A stretch of 64,000 nucleotides of DNA from assembly GCF_003325355.1 (NCBI RefSeq), contig NZ_CP030850.1, forward strand, positions 1,922,001 to 1,986,000, written 5' to 3'. The DNA comes from Runella rosea. Lineage in GTDB: Bacteria > Bacteroidota > Bacteroidia > Cytophagales > Spirosomataceae. The translations under genes were made by a program, and so were the position numbers. Of the stretch, positions 1-9,522 are shown in pieces. A model generated the notes under the pieces. It was not told the DNA's origin. It made no database searches and saw only the letters and a list, made by a program, of their open reading frames with translations. Positions within the stretch are counted from its first letter, which is position 1. Every line of letters begins with the position of its first letter.

Positions 1-53
1 ATAACAGAATTAAAATATTGGTTTAATAGAATCGGTTACAATAAATAAAGGTC

Positions 54-86
54 GTAAAAAAGAAGGGTGCCGCCGGGCAGCACCCT
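54..86 (-). terminator. Intrinsic terminator after gldK
   Basis: Seven-base inverted repeat (AGGGTGC at 64-70, GCACCCT at 80-86) read on the minus strand just past the gldK stop. It is followed by a T-rich run, seen as the A-run at 56-61 on the plus strand. This is the standard shape of a rho-independent terminator. It suggests that gldK ends a transcript here, although gldL commonly follows gldK in this phylum. Confidence 0.75.
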
Positions 87-110
87 ATATTTTAAGGTAA
101 TAAAGTCAAA

Positions 111-1220
111 TTATCTTTTACGTCCACGGGTAGTAGCTGCCCGACCGGCAAGGTTTTCAACTACGCAACGGAAACCAATGAACGAGCGTTTATTGTCTTC
201 ATATTCCCAGCCGCGTGTTCCTGTTTCGAGGAAGTAAGCAACATCTTTCCATGATCCGCCCCGTACTATTTTACGCGGTTCGTCAGGATTATCATTCATT
301 GGGTTCATATCCCAGTTAACAATCGTAGCATTATCGGCATAAGCATCCAACGTCCATTCCGCTACGTTACCTGCCATGTTATACAATCCATAATCATTGG
401 CATTGTAGGCATTTGCGGGGGCAGTGTAAGGATACCCATCGGCGTCATAATTCCCACGCTGTGGTTTAAAGTTTGCTAAAAAGCAACCTTTTCCATTGGC
501 TACATAAGGGTTACCCCAAGGATACTTGGCAGAGGCACGTCCGCCGCGAGCGGCCCATTCCCATTCGGCTTCGGTAGGAAGGCGGAATTTTGGAGAACGA
601 TATTTACCCTCTTTGGCCCGGTAATCGTTGTAGAGATTAGAACGCCATTCTGAGAAATAGCGAGCGGCTTTCCAGCTTACCCCAACGACTGGATAGGTAT
701 CAAAGGCAGGATGCGAATAGTAATACTCAAGCATCGGGTCACCGTTGTGATACGTGAAATCTTTTTTCCAAACCGTAGTATCGGGATGGTACTTTGAGAT
801 GATTTCTTCTTCTCCCAGTACTGACAGTGAGTCAGTCATCAGAGATGCTACAAATTGACGATACTCGTGGTTTGTTACTTCAGTATCATCCATGTAAAAC
901 GAAGTAATGGTTACCCGGCGGTTAAAATTGACCTGCGTAGCGGCAACATCTTCATCAGCCTGCCCCATCATAAAAGAACCTGATGGGATAAGTACCATTC
1001 CAAAGGGAGTATCCTGCTTATAGTCTTTACGACCAGTTGCAATTACTTCTCCGTTCCGAACGCCGACTTCCTGTTTGGCTCCTTTTTTGCCTCCTTTTCC
1101 TCCTTTGCTGTTTTTTCCGCCAAATTTATCTTTGACAAATCCACAACTTTGCAGCATCATCGCTACCATCAAAATCCATGCTCCTTTGGTGGCGCAGCCG
1201 AAAAATACCCTCTTGCTCAT
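111..1220 (-). CDS. gldK: GldK/PorK-like T9SS lipoprotein (FGE-sulfatase/SUMF1 fold)
   Basis: Outer-membrane lipoprotein of the type IX secretion and gliding machinery; in Porphyromonas PorK forms a periplasmic ring with PorN. The N-terminus is a lipoprotein signal with a lipobox ending LQSC. It is followed by a Lys/Gly-rich linker and a formylglycine-generating-enzyme-like domain covering most of the protein, with the motifs FRLPTEAEWEWAARGG, GNVAEWT, VRGGSW and IGFRCV. The domain is structural in GldK, not catalytic. I prefer the ATG at 1220 because it leaves a compact signal peptide; an in-frame ATG at 1241 adds seven residues. A porP/sprF gene lies directly upstream on the same strand, matching the porP-porK order of T9SS operons. 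gldL is not visible because the window ends. FGE-domain lipoproteins outside T9SS exist, so the assignment rests on context plus the lipobox. Confidence 0.85.
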   Translation of the reverse strand: MSKRVFFGCATKGAWILMVAMMLQSCGFVKDKFGGKNSKGGKGGKKGAKQEVGVRNGEVIATGRKDYKQDTPFGMVLIPSGSFMMGQADEDVAATQVNFNRRVTITSFYMDDTEVTNHEYRQFVASLMTDSLSVLGEEEIISKYHPDTTVWKKDFTYHNGDPMLEYYYSHPAFDTYPVVGVSWKAARYFSEWRSNLYNDYRAKEGKYRSPKFRLPTEAEWEWAARGGRASAKYPWGNPYVANGKGCFLANFKPQRGNYDADGYPYTAPANAYNANDYGLYNMAGNVAEWTLDAYADNATIVNWDMNPMNDNPDEPRKIVRGGSWKDVAYFLETGTRGWEYEDNKRSFIGFRCVVENLAGRAATTRGRKR

Positions 1221-1480
1221 GGTTATTCCCGTTAGTTTCAAAATTCAGTATAGAAACGAAGTTCTATGTGTTTATTGTGTGTTTTTTTTAAAATTCTCTT
1301 TTACTGTTACAAAGAAGGGCTTTATTTATTTTAAAATTCCCCACAAGCCCCCAAAATTACTAAAAAACCATTAATTTTTTATCAAACGGTACAACGGTCA
1401 TCCAACAATAATATTGCCAAAGATGGAATTCGGCAAAAAAATATTATTCTATTTAGAAATTGGCCCAATTATTCCCTGTA

Positions 1481-2458
1481 TTAATACCTAAATCTTGGGG
1501 TACGCACAATTGTCTTTCTGCCTTTTGTAAGTGCTGGGAGTGCATAAGAAAGCATCACTTCATACGATGCGGGGGCTTTTACACTGCGACTTCCTCCTAC
1601 CAAATCAACGGCACCCGCCAAACGTAGCGCTTTATTGCCAAGCAGATTTATTCCAGCTATAATATTATAGGATTCCTGCACACGGTAGGTGATTCCTCCA
1701 AAAATCCATTCATCCCATGTAGCCATTACGCCCCCCTCTACCGACAACGTTTTAGGATTGAAATCCGTCAGGCTTTTTACAAGGATAAGTGGCTGTATTT
1801 CCAATCCATATAACGGTTCCCAACGGTAACCCGCGGTCAAATACGCATTGGGAGCTAAAATACTATTGCCCGTATCTCCTCCTAAATTAAATTTGGGTCG
1901 GTTCAGGTGATTAACGCTTGCACCAACATAAAAAGTACTTGCATCATAAAATACCCCTAAAGAAATATCAGGCTGCGTAACCCCTAAACGTCCAACTGGG
2001 ATAAGTGGGTCACCAGGTTCACGGGAAACCAAGCGACTAAAATCAATGTATCTGTTTTGAAACCCTACCCGCGCACCGATTGCCAAGGTATTCTCATTGA
2101 TATTCATTCGATAGGCATACGAGAGCTGGACTTCTTGGCTGCCCATTGCGCCAATTCGATCATTGACGTAATTAATACCAACGGCACTCTTTATGAAATT
2201 CAGGGGAACACTTCCTGAAAATACTAACGTATTGGGGGCACCGCCGTCTCCTGAAGTAGTCTGATACCCTTGCCATTGAATACGATTCAATAACTGAAAT
2301 CGGGTAGTTCCGTCGGCTCCTGCGGTGGCAGGATTATAATATAATTGATTGTGCATGAACAGGCTAAACTGAGCATCCTGCTGCGCCTGTACATAGCTTA
2401 ATTGGGCAAACCAACTTAATATGCTCAATAGTAGTAGTTGTGGGTATTTCATATCCAA
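1481..2458 (-). CDS. porP: PorP/SprF family type IX secretion outer-membrane protein
   Basis: Predicted outer-membrane beta-barrel of the PorP/SprF family, which pairs with T9SS and with secreted adhesin-like proteins. An N-terminal signal peptide (cleavage near AQA-QQD) is followed by the family hallmark opening QDAQFSLFMHNQLYYNPATAG, seen here around residues 27-47. Repeated amphipathic strands then run to a C-terminal aromatic residue (RFRY), typical of a barrel. Length 325 aa is usual for the family. An internal ATG two codons in is an equally good start. It is followed downstream by gldK with a gap of about 240 bp, the porP-porK neighbourhood. Family membership is clear; the specific substrate cannot be told. 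Confidence 0.88.
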   Translation of the reverse strand: MDMKYPQLLLLSILSWFAQLSYVQAQQDAQFSLFMHNQLYYNPATAGADGTTRFQLLNRIQWQGYQTTSGDGGAPNTLVFSGSVPLNFIKSAVGINYVNDRIGAMGSQEVQLSYAYRMNINENTLAIGARVGFQNRYIDFSRLVSREPGDPLIPVGRLGVTQPDISLGVFYDASTFYVGASVNHLNRPKFNLGGDTGNSILAPNAYLTAGYRWEPLYGLEIQPLILVKSLTDFNPKTLSVEGGVMATWDEWIFGGITYRVQESYNIIAGINLLGNKALRLAGAVDLVGGSRSVKAPASYEVMLSYALPALTKGRKTIVRTPRFRY

Positions 2459-2507
2459 TTCGCCGGTATTTTCAATACAAACGACAATTAGCGAAAAAAA
2501 TTTGATA

Positions 2508-2535
2508 TAAAAAAAGGGTTAGTTTCCCAACCCTT
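2508..2535 (-). terminator. Intrinsic terminator after hemD
   Basis: Inverted repeat AAGGGTT (2514-2520) and AACCCTT (2529-2535) with an A-run at 2508-2513 on the plus strand. Read on the minus strand this is a stem followed by T6. It lies between the hemD stop and the porP start, so it separates the sucD/DUF4271/hemD transcript from porP-gldK. Confidence 0.75.
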
Positions 2536-2613
2536 ACTATAACGCATAAAAAGAGATAAGTGTTGCGGTTTTGCTCAAATTGTCCAGAGAAAAACGGCCC
2601 TAAACCTTTCTAA

Positions 2614-3438
2614 TTAGATATTATTGGCTTTTTTGATATATATTTCCAACGCCCCAGTCATTGAAGGAGCATTGGGCATTGGAGCCTCAATATCTAAAAT
2701 CAAGCCTGCATCCGCGACGGCTTTTGCGGTCGTAGGACCGAAAGCGGCTATCCGAGTTTTATTTTGCTTAAAATCAGGGAAGTTATGGAATAGTGAGGTA
2801 ATTCCAGAAGGACTGAAAAAGCAAATAACATCGTAAAACACTTCTGTCAAATCCGACAAATTTGAAGACACGGTTTCGTACATTACCGCCTCGGTGAGGT
2901 GTAACTCGTAATTTCCCATGAATTCGGGGATGTCGTTGCGCCGTTTGTCAGAACATGGAAACAAAAACTTTTCGGTTTTGTGTTTCTTGATTAAGTCTAA
3001 CAAATCAGCAGCGGTTTTTTGACCTGAAAAAATCTTCCGTTTGCGTATTTGAATATACTTTTGAAGATAGTTGGCAGTTTGCTCAGTTACGCAGAAATAT
3101 TTCATTTCGGCAGGCATTTCCAACTTAGCTTCCTTACAAATACGGAAGAAATTGTCTACGGCATTACGGCTGGTAAAAATAATAGCCGTATGCTCCATGA
3201 TGTTAATTCGTTGCTTACGAAAATCCTTAAAAGAAATACCCTGAACTTCGATAAAAGGGCGAAAATCGACCTTTACGCTGTACCTGCGCTCTAACTCAAA
3301 ATAAGGGGACTTTTCATCAGTTGGCCGAGCTTGGGTGACCAAAATGCTCTCTACTTTATTCAACCGGTCTTGTTGCATCAAAATCGTTTCGCTCATATCA
3401 GACGTTTGGTGGGGTTCTCCCCACTTCTTATAGGGCAT
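2614..3438 (-). CDS. hemD: Uroporphyrinogen-III synthase
   Basis: Catalyses cyclisation of hydroxymethylbilane to uroporphyrinogen III in heme and siroheme synthesis. The two-domain HemD architecture is visible: an early strand VESILVTQARP, the motif IIFTSRNAVDNFF near residue 88, VICFFSPSGITSLF near 205, and AAFGPTTAKAVADAG near 232. These are the conserved regions of an otherwise divergent family. The ORF start at 3438 overlaps the DUF4271 gene by 11 bp; an internal ATG at 3396 (MSETIL) is also possible. Coupling to the DUF4271 gene is a recurrent Bacteroidota arrangement. The transcript ends at the terminator near 2520. Confidence 0.85.
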   Translation of the reverse strand: MPYKKWGEPHQTSDMSETILMQQDRLNKVESILVTQARPTDEKSPYFELERRYSVKVDFRPFIEVQGISFKDFRKQRINIMEHTAIIFTSRNAVDNFFRICKEAKLEMPAEMKYFCVTEQTANYLQKYIQIRKRKIFSGQKTAADLLDLIKKHKTEKFLFPCSDKRRNDIPEFMGNYELHLTEAVMYETVSSNLSDLTEVFYDVICFFSPSGITSLFHNFPDFKQNKTRIAAFGPTTAKAVADAGLILDIEAPMPNAPSMTGALEIYIKKANNI

Positions 3439-4603
3439 ACCTTACCCCGATGATGATGGGGATTAATTCAACAATGCAAAGGTACGAAATTAAATATAGA
3501 TTTTTAACAGTTGTGCTGTTGCTAATTGTAAAGAAGATTAAAATGGTTCGAAAAACATAAAAAACAATTACTGGAATAATGAGTACCGAACGGATGATGG
3601 GCGACCAGTCAACAATGTAAAAAGAAGCCACGGAGGCAAGTAATATGAGGGCGGTAAAAAACAACAAAGAAGACTGTAAAACCTTGAAATAATGCATATT
3701 AGCTACGCCTTCCAATCGGTATAAAGTCCCTAAAATATACAAACCAACATATTTCCCTATAAATCCCAGAAAACAGATAAATGCTATTTTTAAGTAATTT
3801 AACCAAGTATCAGAAAACGCCTGTCCAGTTGCCAATAATTCTTTTGATGAAAACAGATTATATTCTTTATCCTGCGTAAACAAATACAAGTAAGCTAATT
3901 CCAGACTAAGCAGAACCACAAATAGAATGTTGGTTCGGCTAAAGGGTTTATTGATCATAAATGAATCATCCCTGAAGTCCATCTGAAATAAATCTGGAAG
4001 ACTATAAATCCGATTAAAAGCCCGGGGAGATGTATTGAATAGGAAAGCGGCAAAAGTAAACAGAAGCAAAATTCCCAAAATGAAAAAATTAGCAATCGAG
4101 GCTTGCTCTCGGGGTTTTAGGTTCAAAAACGATTCTTCCTCAATCGTAATCAGTTTTTCAACCGCCGCCTTTCGGTGACCGATAATGACGACTTTACCAG
4201 CCTGCCCAGGCGTTCCATATATCGTAATCATCAATTGTGGGCGCCTGAATATTTTATAAAGACTATCTATTTTCATGACTCGCCAGCTTCCCGCCTTGAG
4301 GTTTTCCTGCAATGAGCCATTCAGAAACAGATAATTATTTTTTTCAACGTACAACAGCAGTTCATAATGCAGGTTACTTTCCAAGTCCACCAGAGTATTA
4401 ACCGACAGCTGATTACCGTGCTGTTCGGCCACGTAAGGAACGTATTCTTTTTCTCGCTGATCATAGACAAGCCAATCTTGCGCCAAATTTTTCACGAGGA
4501 AATACTGCTTGTCTGGCCCTACTTCTGCCCAAAGGGGAGCAATGCAGCTAAACAACAGCAGCCATACAATATATTTAAACCTATGAACAACTTTCTTCGT
4601 CAT
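3428..4603 (-). CDS. DUF4271 family membrane protein
   Basis: Membrane protein with an N-terminal signal peptide (MTKKVVHRFK then a hydrophobic core and a cut near LWA-EVG). A periplasmic domain of roughly 150 residues follows, then about seven or eight hydrophobic segments in the C-terminal half. The C-terminal membrane part matches what I know of DUF4271, a Bacteroidota family usually encoded beside hemD. The ATG at 4603 is preferred over 4630 because it starts the signal peptide properly. The 3' end overlaps the hemD start, so the two are probably translationally coupled. No enzymatic function is known or visible. Confidence 0.75.
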   Translation of the reverse strand: MTKKVVHRFKYIVWLLLFSCIAPLWAEVGPDKQYFLVKNLAQDWLVYDQREKEYVPYVAEQHGNQLSVNTLVDLESNLHYELLLYVEKNNYLFLNGSLQENLKAGSWRVMKIDSLYKIFRRPQLMITIYGTPGQAGKVVIIGHRKAAVEKLITIEEESFLNLKPREQASIANFFILGILLLFTFAAFLFNTSPRAFNRIYSLPDLFQMDFRDDSFMINKPFSRTNILFVVLLSLELAYLYLFTQDKEYNLFSSKELLATGQAFSDTWLNYLKIAFICFLGFIGKYVGLYILGTLYRLEGVANMHYFKVLQSSLLFFTALILLASVASFYIVDWSPIIRSVLIIPVIVFYVFRTILIFFTISNSTTVKNLYLISYLCIVELIPIIIGVRYAL

Positions 4604-4697
4604 TCGCCGATACTCAATTTTAATCCTCAAAATAGATGCAGGCAGCCTGGAATATCCAAACTGCCTGCAAAGTTAGAAAAGATAACAGTAATATTGG

Positions 4698-5573
4698 TTA
4701 GTTACGACCTAAGGCTTTCAACATTGTTTCGCCAATCAACGCCGGCGATTCTACCACGAAGATACCGCACTCACTCATGATGCGCATCTTAGCCGCAGCT
4801 GTATCATCAGCACCACCGATAATGGCTCCTGCGTGGCCCATACGGCGGCCTTTAGGGGCAGTTTGACCAGCAATAAAACCAACAACTGGCTTAGTACCGT
4901 TTGCTTTAATCCAATAGGCGGCATCGGCTTCCATGCTTCCTCCGATTTCTCCTATCATCACAATTCCTTCCGTTTCGGGGTCATTCATGAGCAACTCTAC
5001 CGCTTCTTTGGTAGTTGTACCAATGATCGGGTCGCCTCCAATTCCAATGGCAGTGGTTTGGCCAAGGCCTGCTTTTGTCAACTGATCAACCGCTTCGTAG
5101 GTCAATGTACCTGACTTAGAAACGATGCCGATGGTTCCTTTTTTGAAGATAAAACCAGGCATAATTCCCACCTTACATTCGTCGGCTGTCATTACTCCTG
5201 GGCAGTTCGGACCAATGAGACGGCAGTCTTTTGTCGTGATGTATTCTTTCGCCAACATCATGTCTTTGGTCGGAATACCTTCTGTAATACATACAATTAC
5301 TTTGATACCGGCATCGGCGGCTTCCATGATGGCGTCGGCGGCAAAAGCCGGCGGCACAAAAATGATTGACACATCGGCACCTGTCGTATTTACGGCATCC
5401 GCAACAGTGTTGAAGACGGGACGATCGAGGTGACTTTGACCGCCTTTGCCTGGAGTCACTCCACCTACAACATTTGTTCCGTACTCAATCATTTGTTGGG
5501 CATGAAAAGTACCTTCAGAGCCTGTGAAGCCCTGCACAATTATCTTTGAGTTTTTATTGACTAATACGCTCAT
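4698..5573 (-). CDS. sucD: Succinyl-CoA synthetase alpha subunit
   Basis: Alpha subunit of the TCA-cycle enzyme that converts succinyl-CoA to succinate with substrate-level phosphorylation. The CoA-binding Rossmann region ([23 protein letters not shown]) is at the N-terminus. The phosphohistidine region [13 protein letters not shown] lies near residue 247, and the conserved [10 protein letters not shown] stretch is present. Length 291 aa is canonical. sucC is not adjacent, which is common in this phylum. It is the first gene of the minus-strand run sucD, DUF4271, hemD. Confidence 0.96.
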   Translation of the reverse strand: MSVLVNKNSKIIVQGFTGSEGTFHAQQMIEYGTNVVGGVTPGKGGQSHLDRPVFNTVADAVNTTGADVSIIFVPPAFAADAIMEAADAGIKVIVCITEGIPTKDMMLAKEYITTKDCRLIGPNCPGVMTADECKVGIMPGFIFKKGTIGIVSKSGTLTYEAVDQLTKAGLGQTTAIGIGGDPIIGTTTKEAVELLMNDPETEGIVMIGEIGGSMEADAAYWIKANGTKPVVGFIAGQTAPKGRRMGHAGAIIGGADDTAAAKMRIMSECGIFVVESPALIGETMLKALGRN

Positions 5574-5854
5574 TGGTGGTTAGTATAAAATTGCGTGATT
5601 CAAGATGATTAACTTTATTTTATTCAAGACAGAAGCCAAAAATTTTTCAGTAAAAGTAGGTCGAAATAAAGAAAGTACAAAAGCACCCCCGAAAGAAAAA
5701 TTTTTGAAGGCCTAAAAATTGCTTATTTTTCTGTTTAAAACGGCAAAATACTGATACCTTGCTAAGGCTTTTTCAAACGTTTATCGTTGTTAATCATTGT
5801 TTTTTTATTTACGATAAAACGTTAGCCCCTTAACCTTTAACTTCTTGTGTAAGA

Positions 5855-6427
5855 ATGATTCAACTCTCCAACGCCTTTTCAGACGCTGTCGTAGCCACTG
5901 TATGCATTGTCGTTTTTTTTAAATTCTTTGCTTATGTTCCCTTCCATAATCGCCTCCTCTGGGGTGTATTTTTAGTAACCGTTTCATTGGCGGCGGGTGC
6001 AGGTGTATTCCGTTATTTGGGGTTTCAGCAATTAACCGATACCCATCGCTCACTTTCAACACTCGCAGGTAGCGCCGGGCTTGCAAGTGTAGTGGTTGCC
6101 ATTTGGGGGTTAGTGATGCGCCAGACCATCTCCCGTTCTACCGTCATTTTAACCCTCTCCTGCGGGCTTATTTTATTCGTTTTTCTGCTCTACCCTTCTT
6201 TTCAAGTTTTCAGCTCCGTTGTGCAGGCTTTTACCATGCTTGTTGTGATGTTGATTGCAGTTTTCGGACTTATGCAAAAATACCAAAAAGCCATCTGGAT
6301 TGTGATTGGGGTGATGATTTTGGGCATCGCTACCAAAGTTGCCACCCAACACTTGCCTTTCAGTCCAATAGATGTATATCACTACGCATTGGCCGCCATG
6401 GTTTTTTGTTTTGGCAAAGCCGTGTAA
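5855..6427 (+). CDS. Small polytopic membrane protein (DUF6962-like)
   Basis: A 190-aa protein that is almost wholly hydrophobic, with about six or seven predicted membrane segments and short polar turns. No catalytic motif is visible. The overall pattern resembles a DUF6962-type conserved membrane protein, but this is recognition by shape and the family name is tentative. It is transcribed divergently from sucD across a 281-bp AT-rich gap and ends 7 bp from the convergent epimerase gene. Confidence 0.6.
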   Translation: MIQLSNAFSDAVVATVCIVVFFKFFAYVPFHNRLLWGVFLVTVSLAAGAGVFRYLGFQQLTDTHRSLSTLAGSAGLASVVVAIWGLVMRQTISRSTVILTLSCGLILFVFLLYPSFQVFSSVVQAFTMLVVMLIAVFGLMQKYQKAIWIVIGVMILGIATKVATQHLPFSPIDVYHYALAAMVFCFGKAV

Positions 6428-6434
6428 GGTTAAA

Positions 6435-7541
6435 TTATTCCACGACAAACGATTCCATACGTCGCAAAAAATCTTCTTCTACCTCGGCACCGTGGCCCGG
6501 CAAATCTGGAATAATTACCTGATAATGATTTTGGTAATGAATACCGCCAAGTACAGGATTTTGGGCGTGTTCAAAAGGAGAATCTAAATCATAAAAAACG
6601 ACGTTTTGCAAAGCAGATGCAAAATGGGCATTGGCCGAAATTCCCAAACGCGATTCCGACATACATCCAATCATACACTTGATGCCTGCTGCTTCGGCAA
6701 TGGCGTTGATTTTGACCGCATTGCGCAAGCCGCCACTTTTTGAAAGTTTTATATTGAAAAAATCTACGGCCTGTTGGGTCACCAATTTAATGGCATCTTG
6801 CGGAGAAAACAGCGACTCATCGGCGCAAATGGGCACGCGGGCGTTTTGTCGAAGCCGCGCCAAATGGGCGTAGTCCCAATGTTTTACAGGCTGTTCGCAG
6901 TACTCCACATTCCAGTCGGCAATCGTATTCAGAACCGTAAGCGCGCTGATGTAATCCCACCCCTGATTGGCATCGGTACGGAGCGGAATTGCGTCGCCAA
7001 TAGCTTCACGAATGGCGGCAATACGCCGAATATCATCTTTGGCGTTTGTTCCTAATTTTACTTTAATCGCTTCCGCACCACGTTCCTTTATTTTAACGGC
7101 ATCGGCCGCCATTACCTCTGGTTGAGCGATGTAAATTGTTTCATCAGTAACAATCGAACGATTTGTGCCGCCCAAAAACTGATACAAAGGCATATTGGCG
7201 TACTTCGCAGCCAAGTCATACAACGCCATGTCAAATGCACTTTTTACGGTCGGGTTTCCGCTCAGATAACGGTCTAGAGCCGCCAAGCAGCCTTCTATGT
7301 CCAATGGGTCTTTACCAATCAGCAATTTGGCCAAATCATAAGCTGCCGCATAGGCAGTAGCTTGGGTCTCCCCCACTATCATCCAAAAGGGGGCACCTTC
7401 GCCCGTACCATAAAGCCCATCTGAGGTATAAATTTTGACCAGAATATTGCGGGCTTCCTCAATCGTTCCAATCGCAATCGTGACGGGAGCTTGTAGCGGA
7501 ATATTAAATTTATAGACTTCAATGCGGGTGATTGTGGACAT
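6435..7541 (-). CDS. Dipeptide epimerase (L-Ala-D/L-Glu epimerase type, enolase superfamily)
   Basis: Enolase-superfamily enzyme that probably epimerises L-Ala-D-Glu released from murein during cell-wall recycling. The barrel residues are in place: KVK base pair at K160/K162, metal ligands D190 (TDANQGW), E216 (EYCEQP) and D241 (CADES), and the opposite-face lysine region NIKLSKSGG at 265-268. A C-terminal DLDSP motif is typical of dipeptide epimerases, as opposed to muconate cycloisomerases. Length 368 aa is normal. Substrate range in this group varies (Ala-Glu and other dipeptides), so the precise dipeptide is inferred. It lies upstream of nothing obviously related to murein. Confidence 0.85.
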   Translation of the reverse strand: MSTITRIEVYKFNIPLQAPVTIAIGTIEEARNILVKIYTSDGLYGTGEGAPFWMIVGETQATAYAAAYDLAKLLIGKDPLDIEGCLAALDRYLSGNPTVKSAFDMALYDLAAKYANMPLYQFLGGTNRSIVTDETIYIAQPEVMAADAVKIKERGAEAIKVKLGTNAKDDIRRIAAIREAIGDAIPLRTDANQGWDYISALTVLNTIADWNVEYCEQPVKHWDYAHLARLRQNARVPICADESLFSPQDAIKLVTQQAVDFFNIKLSKSGGLRNAVKINAIAEAAGIKCMIGCMSESRLGISANAHFASALQNVVFYDLDSPFEHAQNPVLGGIHYQNHYQVIIPDLPGHGAEVEEDFLRRMESFVVE

Positions 7542-7595
7542 GGTTTTTATGCGTTTTCTTCAGTGTTTAACAAGGTAAATGTAAGCGGTAATCTA

Positions 7596-8258
7596 TCAAT
7601 CCCAACATTCCATAATCAACAGGTCTCCTTCGCTCGCCGAGATTTTCACAAAACCATCTTCTGCTGCTTCGTTGCTGTTTCCACTTCGATAGCCGAGCCG
7701 CAAATAATCTCCTTGAAGGTTATATTTTAAGCCCTCCGTTTGGATTCCTTCCACCAAACCGACGGGCACCAGCGAAATGGGTGTGCCTTTTACGTACCAT
7801 TTTTCAAAGGTACCAACCAACGGAAAAATCTTAGAGTAATCGTCTAGCATCACGATTTTGATTTGATCTTTGTAGCGAACAATGTTGGTCATATTTGTGA
7901 GGCTATGGTCAGCCCGGCGGCCCGTAGCCCATACAATATTTACCGCTGGAAATCCCCGTTCTATCAAAAATTCAATTCCTTTTTCCAGATCCGTTTTGTC
8001 TTGGTCGGGCGCATGGACAATTTCGAGCGGATAATGTCGGGAGGCGATTTCATCAATGTCAACATTGTGGTCAAAATCACCCAACAATACATCCACCTTT
8101 ATTCCTAAATCCAATACCCGATGAATGGCGTGGTCGAGCACGACAACAAACGGCGACCATTCGAGCAATTGCCCCATCAGTTCAAAACTACAGCCCTCGC
8201 CGTTGGCAATCAAAAGGGCCGGTTCCTGCTTTTCGCGAACAACGTGGTGTGAGGACAT
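7596..8258 (-). CDS. Thiamine pyrophosphokinase
   Basis: Transfers pyrophosphate from ATP to thiamine to make the cofactor TDP. Characteristic motifs are DVLLGDFDHN (metal/ATP-binding aspartates) near residue 58 and DQDKTDLEKGI near 85, followed by GRRADHSLTN, the usual third block. The C-terminal thiamine-binding beta domain is present; total length of 220 aa fits the family. The ATG at 8258 is preceded within a few bases by four copies of a heptamer, described separately. The downstream neighbour is the dipeptide epimerase on the same strand (gap about 54 bp). Confidence 0.88.
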   Translation of the reverse strand: MSSHHVVREKQEPALLIANGEGCSFELMGQLLEWSPFVVVLDHAIHRVLDLGIKVDVLLGDFDHNVDIDEIASRHYPLEIVHAPDQDKTDLEKGIEFLIERGFPAVNIVWATGRRADHSLTNMTNIVRYKDQIKIVMLDDYSKIFPLVGTFEKWYVKGTPISLVPVGLVEGIQTEGLKYNLQGDYLRLGYRSGNSNEAAEDGFVKISASEGDLLIMECWD

Positions 8259-8263
8259 TTTTC

Positions 8264-8293
8264 AGTAGTGAGTAGTGAGTAGTGAGTAGTGAG
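8264..8293. repeat. Tandem heptamer AGTAGTG x4
   Basis: Four perfect head-to-tail copies of AGTAGTG at 8264-8291, plus two more matching bases. The array lies between the stop of the membrane glycosyltransferase-like gene and the start of the thiamine pyrophosphokinase gene. It begins only 5 bp upstream of the latter's ATG, in its translation-initiation region. Confidence 0.9.
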
Positions 8294-8307
8294 AAAAATC
8301 TCACATA

Positions 8308-9456
8308 CTAAATACCCAATACTATTTTAGGGATTGAATGAATGATTGATAACGCAAAGAAAGCGACAAAAAGCCACTTGGTACGCTCAAAAAGTTGTTT
8401 TTGTTGAGACACCCACGCCAAAATACCCAACGTAAACAACAATGAAGAAGGAGCCAATCGCCTGAAATATAGACTTTCAATGGACTCGTCGGTCAAGTAA
8501 ACTACAATGGTAAAAAGCAAATAGCTGATGGCGATGAGAAAAAACGGGTCTTGCATCATGAACTTGGTCATGTTGTCCGCATTGATTTTTATCTTTTTCG
8601 TCAGTCGTAAAAAATACACTACGTGCCGCACAATCAACCCAATAAGTACCCATTGCAACAAGGCAACGCCATAAATAAACCACTTGACCGAATCGCTCAA
8701 GCCAAGATTTTTGAAGTCCCAATCACGTACCGCAAAAAACAACAGTTCCTCCCCCAACCCGCGCATTCCTCGCCAAAGCCGTTGGTTGAATGGCTCCGTG
8801 GGCCAAAACCCATGTCCCCCCGTGTAAGTACCTGTGTGGTAAAAATTGAAGAATAAATACCCAGCCATCAATACCACAAAGTAGAAAGCCGCCTTGTATT
8901 GACGGCGTAACAGCAATGGAATCAGCAGAAAAATACCAGCATAACGGGTAAAAAAAGCGGCGGCGGCAAAAATCACGCTACCCTCTTTTTGCCATTGACT
9001 TGCGCGGTCTGTCGGAGAAAAAAACATGGCAAAACCCAAAACGAATAAAATAAATACCGTTTCTGACCATGTATTTGTGTACAATTGAATCAACGATGAG
9101 GCCAAAAAACCTAAGGATACAAACCACGCTTTGTCATGAAAACGCCGCAGAATCAACCAAAAGCACCCAGCTAATGCGAAAAGATTCACAATTTTAGACG
9201 CAATTTCTGTCGAAAAAGTAGTCAGAAAAGCCACCGTTGCAATCAGCGAAGAATAGCCCATTGGCCATATAGCGCAGAATGTTTCTTTTCCTTCAAACGT
9301 AATGACGTACCCCTTGCCGCTGAGCAAGTTTTGAGCCGCCTCAAGATAAAAATGAGAATCAGGAGTCAGGAAATAGGCTGAATCAGCGCGGAGTTTGAGA
9401 TAAACTACCGCACAAATGAGCAGGAATTGAAAAAACAAGGCAATGCGATTCGGCAT
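8308..9456 (-). CDS. Polytopic membrane glycosyltransferase-like protein
   Basis: A 382-aa integral membrane protein with about nine or ten hydrophobic segments. After the first segment there is a loop with DSHFYLEAAQNLLSGKGY. That pattern (an acidic residue, then a phrase like LLSGKGY) is typical of GT-C fold mannosyltransferase/ArnT-like proteins that use polyprenyl-linked sugar donors. No soluble catalytic domain is present. Acceptor and sugar cannot be read from sequence. It lies upstream of the thiamine pyrophosphokinase on the same strand with the heptamer array between them; there is no functional link that I can see. Confidence 0.6.
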   Translation of the reverse strand: MPNRIALFFQFLLICAVVYLKLRADSAYFLTPDSHFYLEAAQNLLSGKGYVITFEGKETFCAIWPMGYSSLIATVAFLTTFSTEIASKIVNLFALAGCFWLILRRFHDKAWFVSLGFLASSLIQLYTNTWSETVFILFVLGFAMFFSPTDRASQWQKEGSVIFAAAAFFTRYAGIFLLIPLLLRRQYKAAFYFVVLMAGYLFFNFYHTGTYTGGHGFWPTEPFNQRLWRGMRGLGEELLFFAVRDWDFKNLGLSDSVKWFIYGVALLQWVLIGLIVRHVVYFLRLTKKIKINADNMTKFMMQDPFFLIAISYLLFTIVVYLTDESIESLYFRRLAPSSLLFTLGILAWVSQQKQLFERTKWLFVAFFALSIIHSIPKIVLGI

Positions 9457-9522
9457 ATTTGTTTCCCTGAAAGCGTCTATTATTTGCTTATTCCAGCGCT
9501 TTTCAAGATGACAAATATAACA

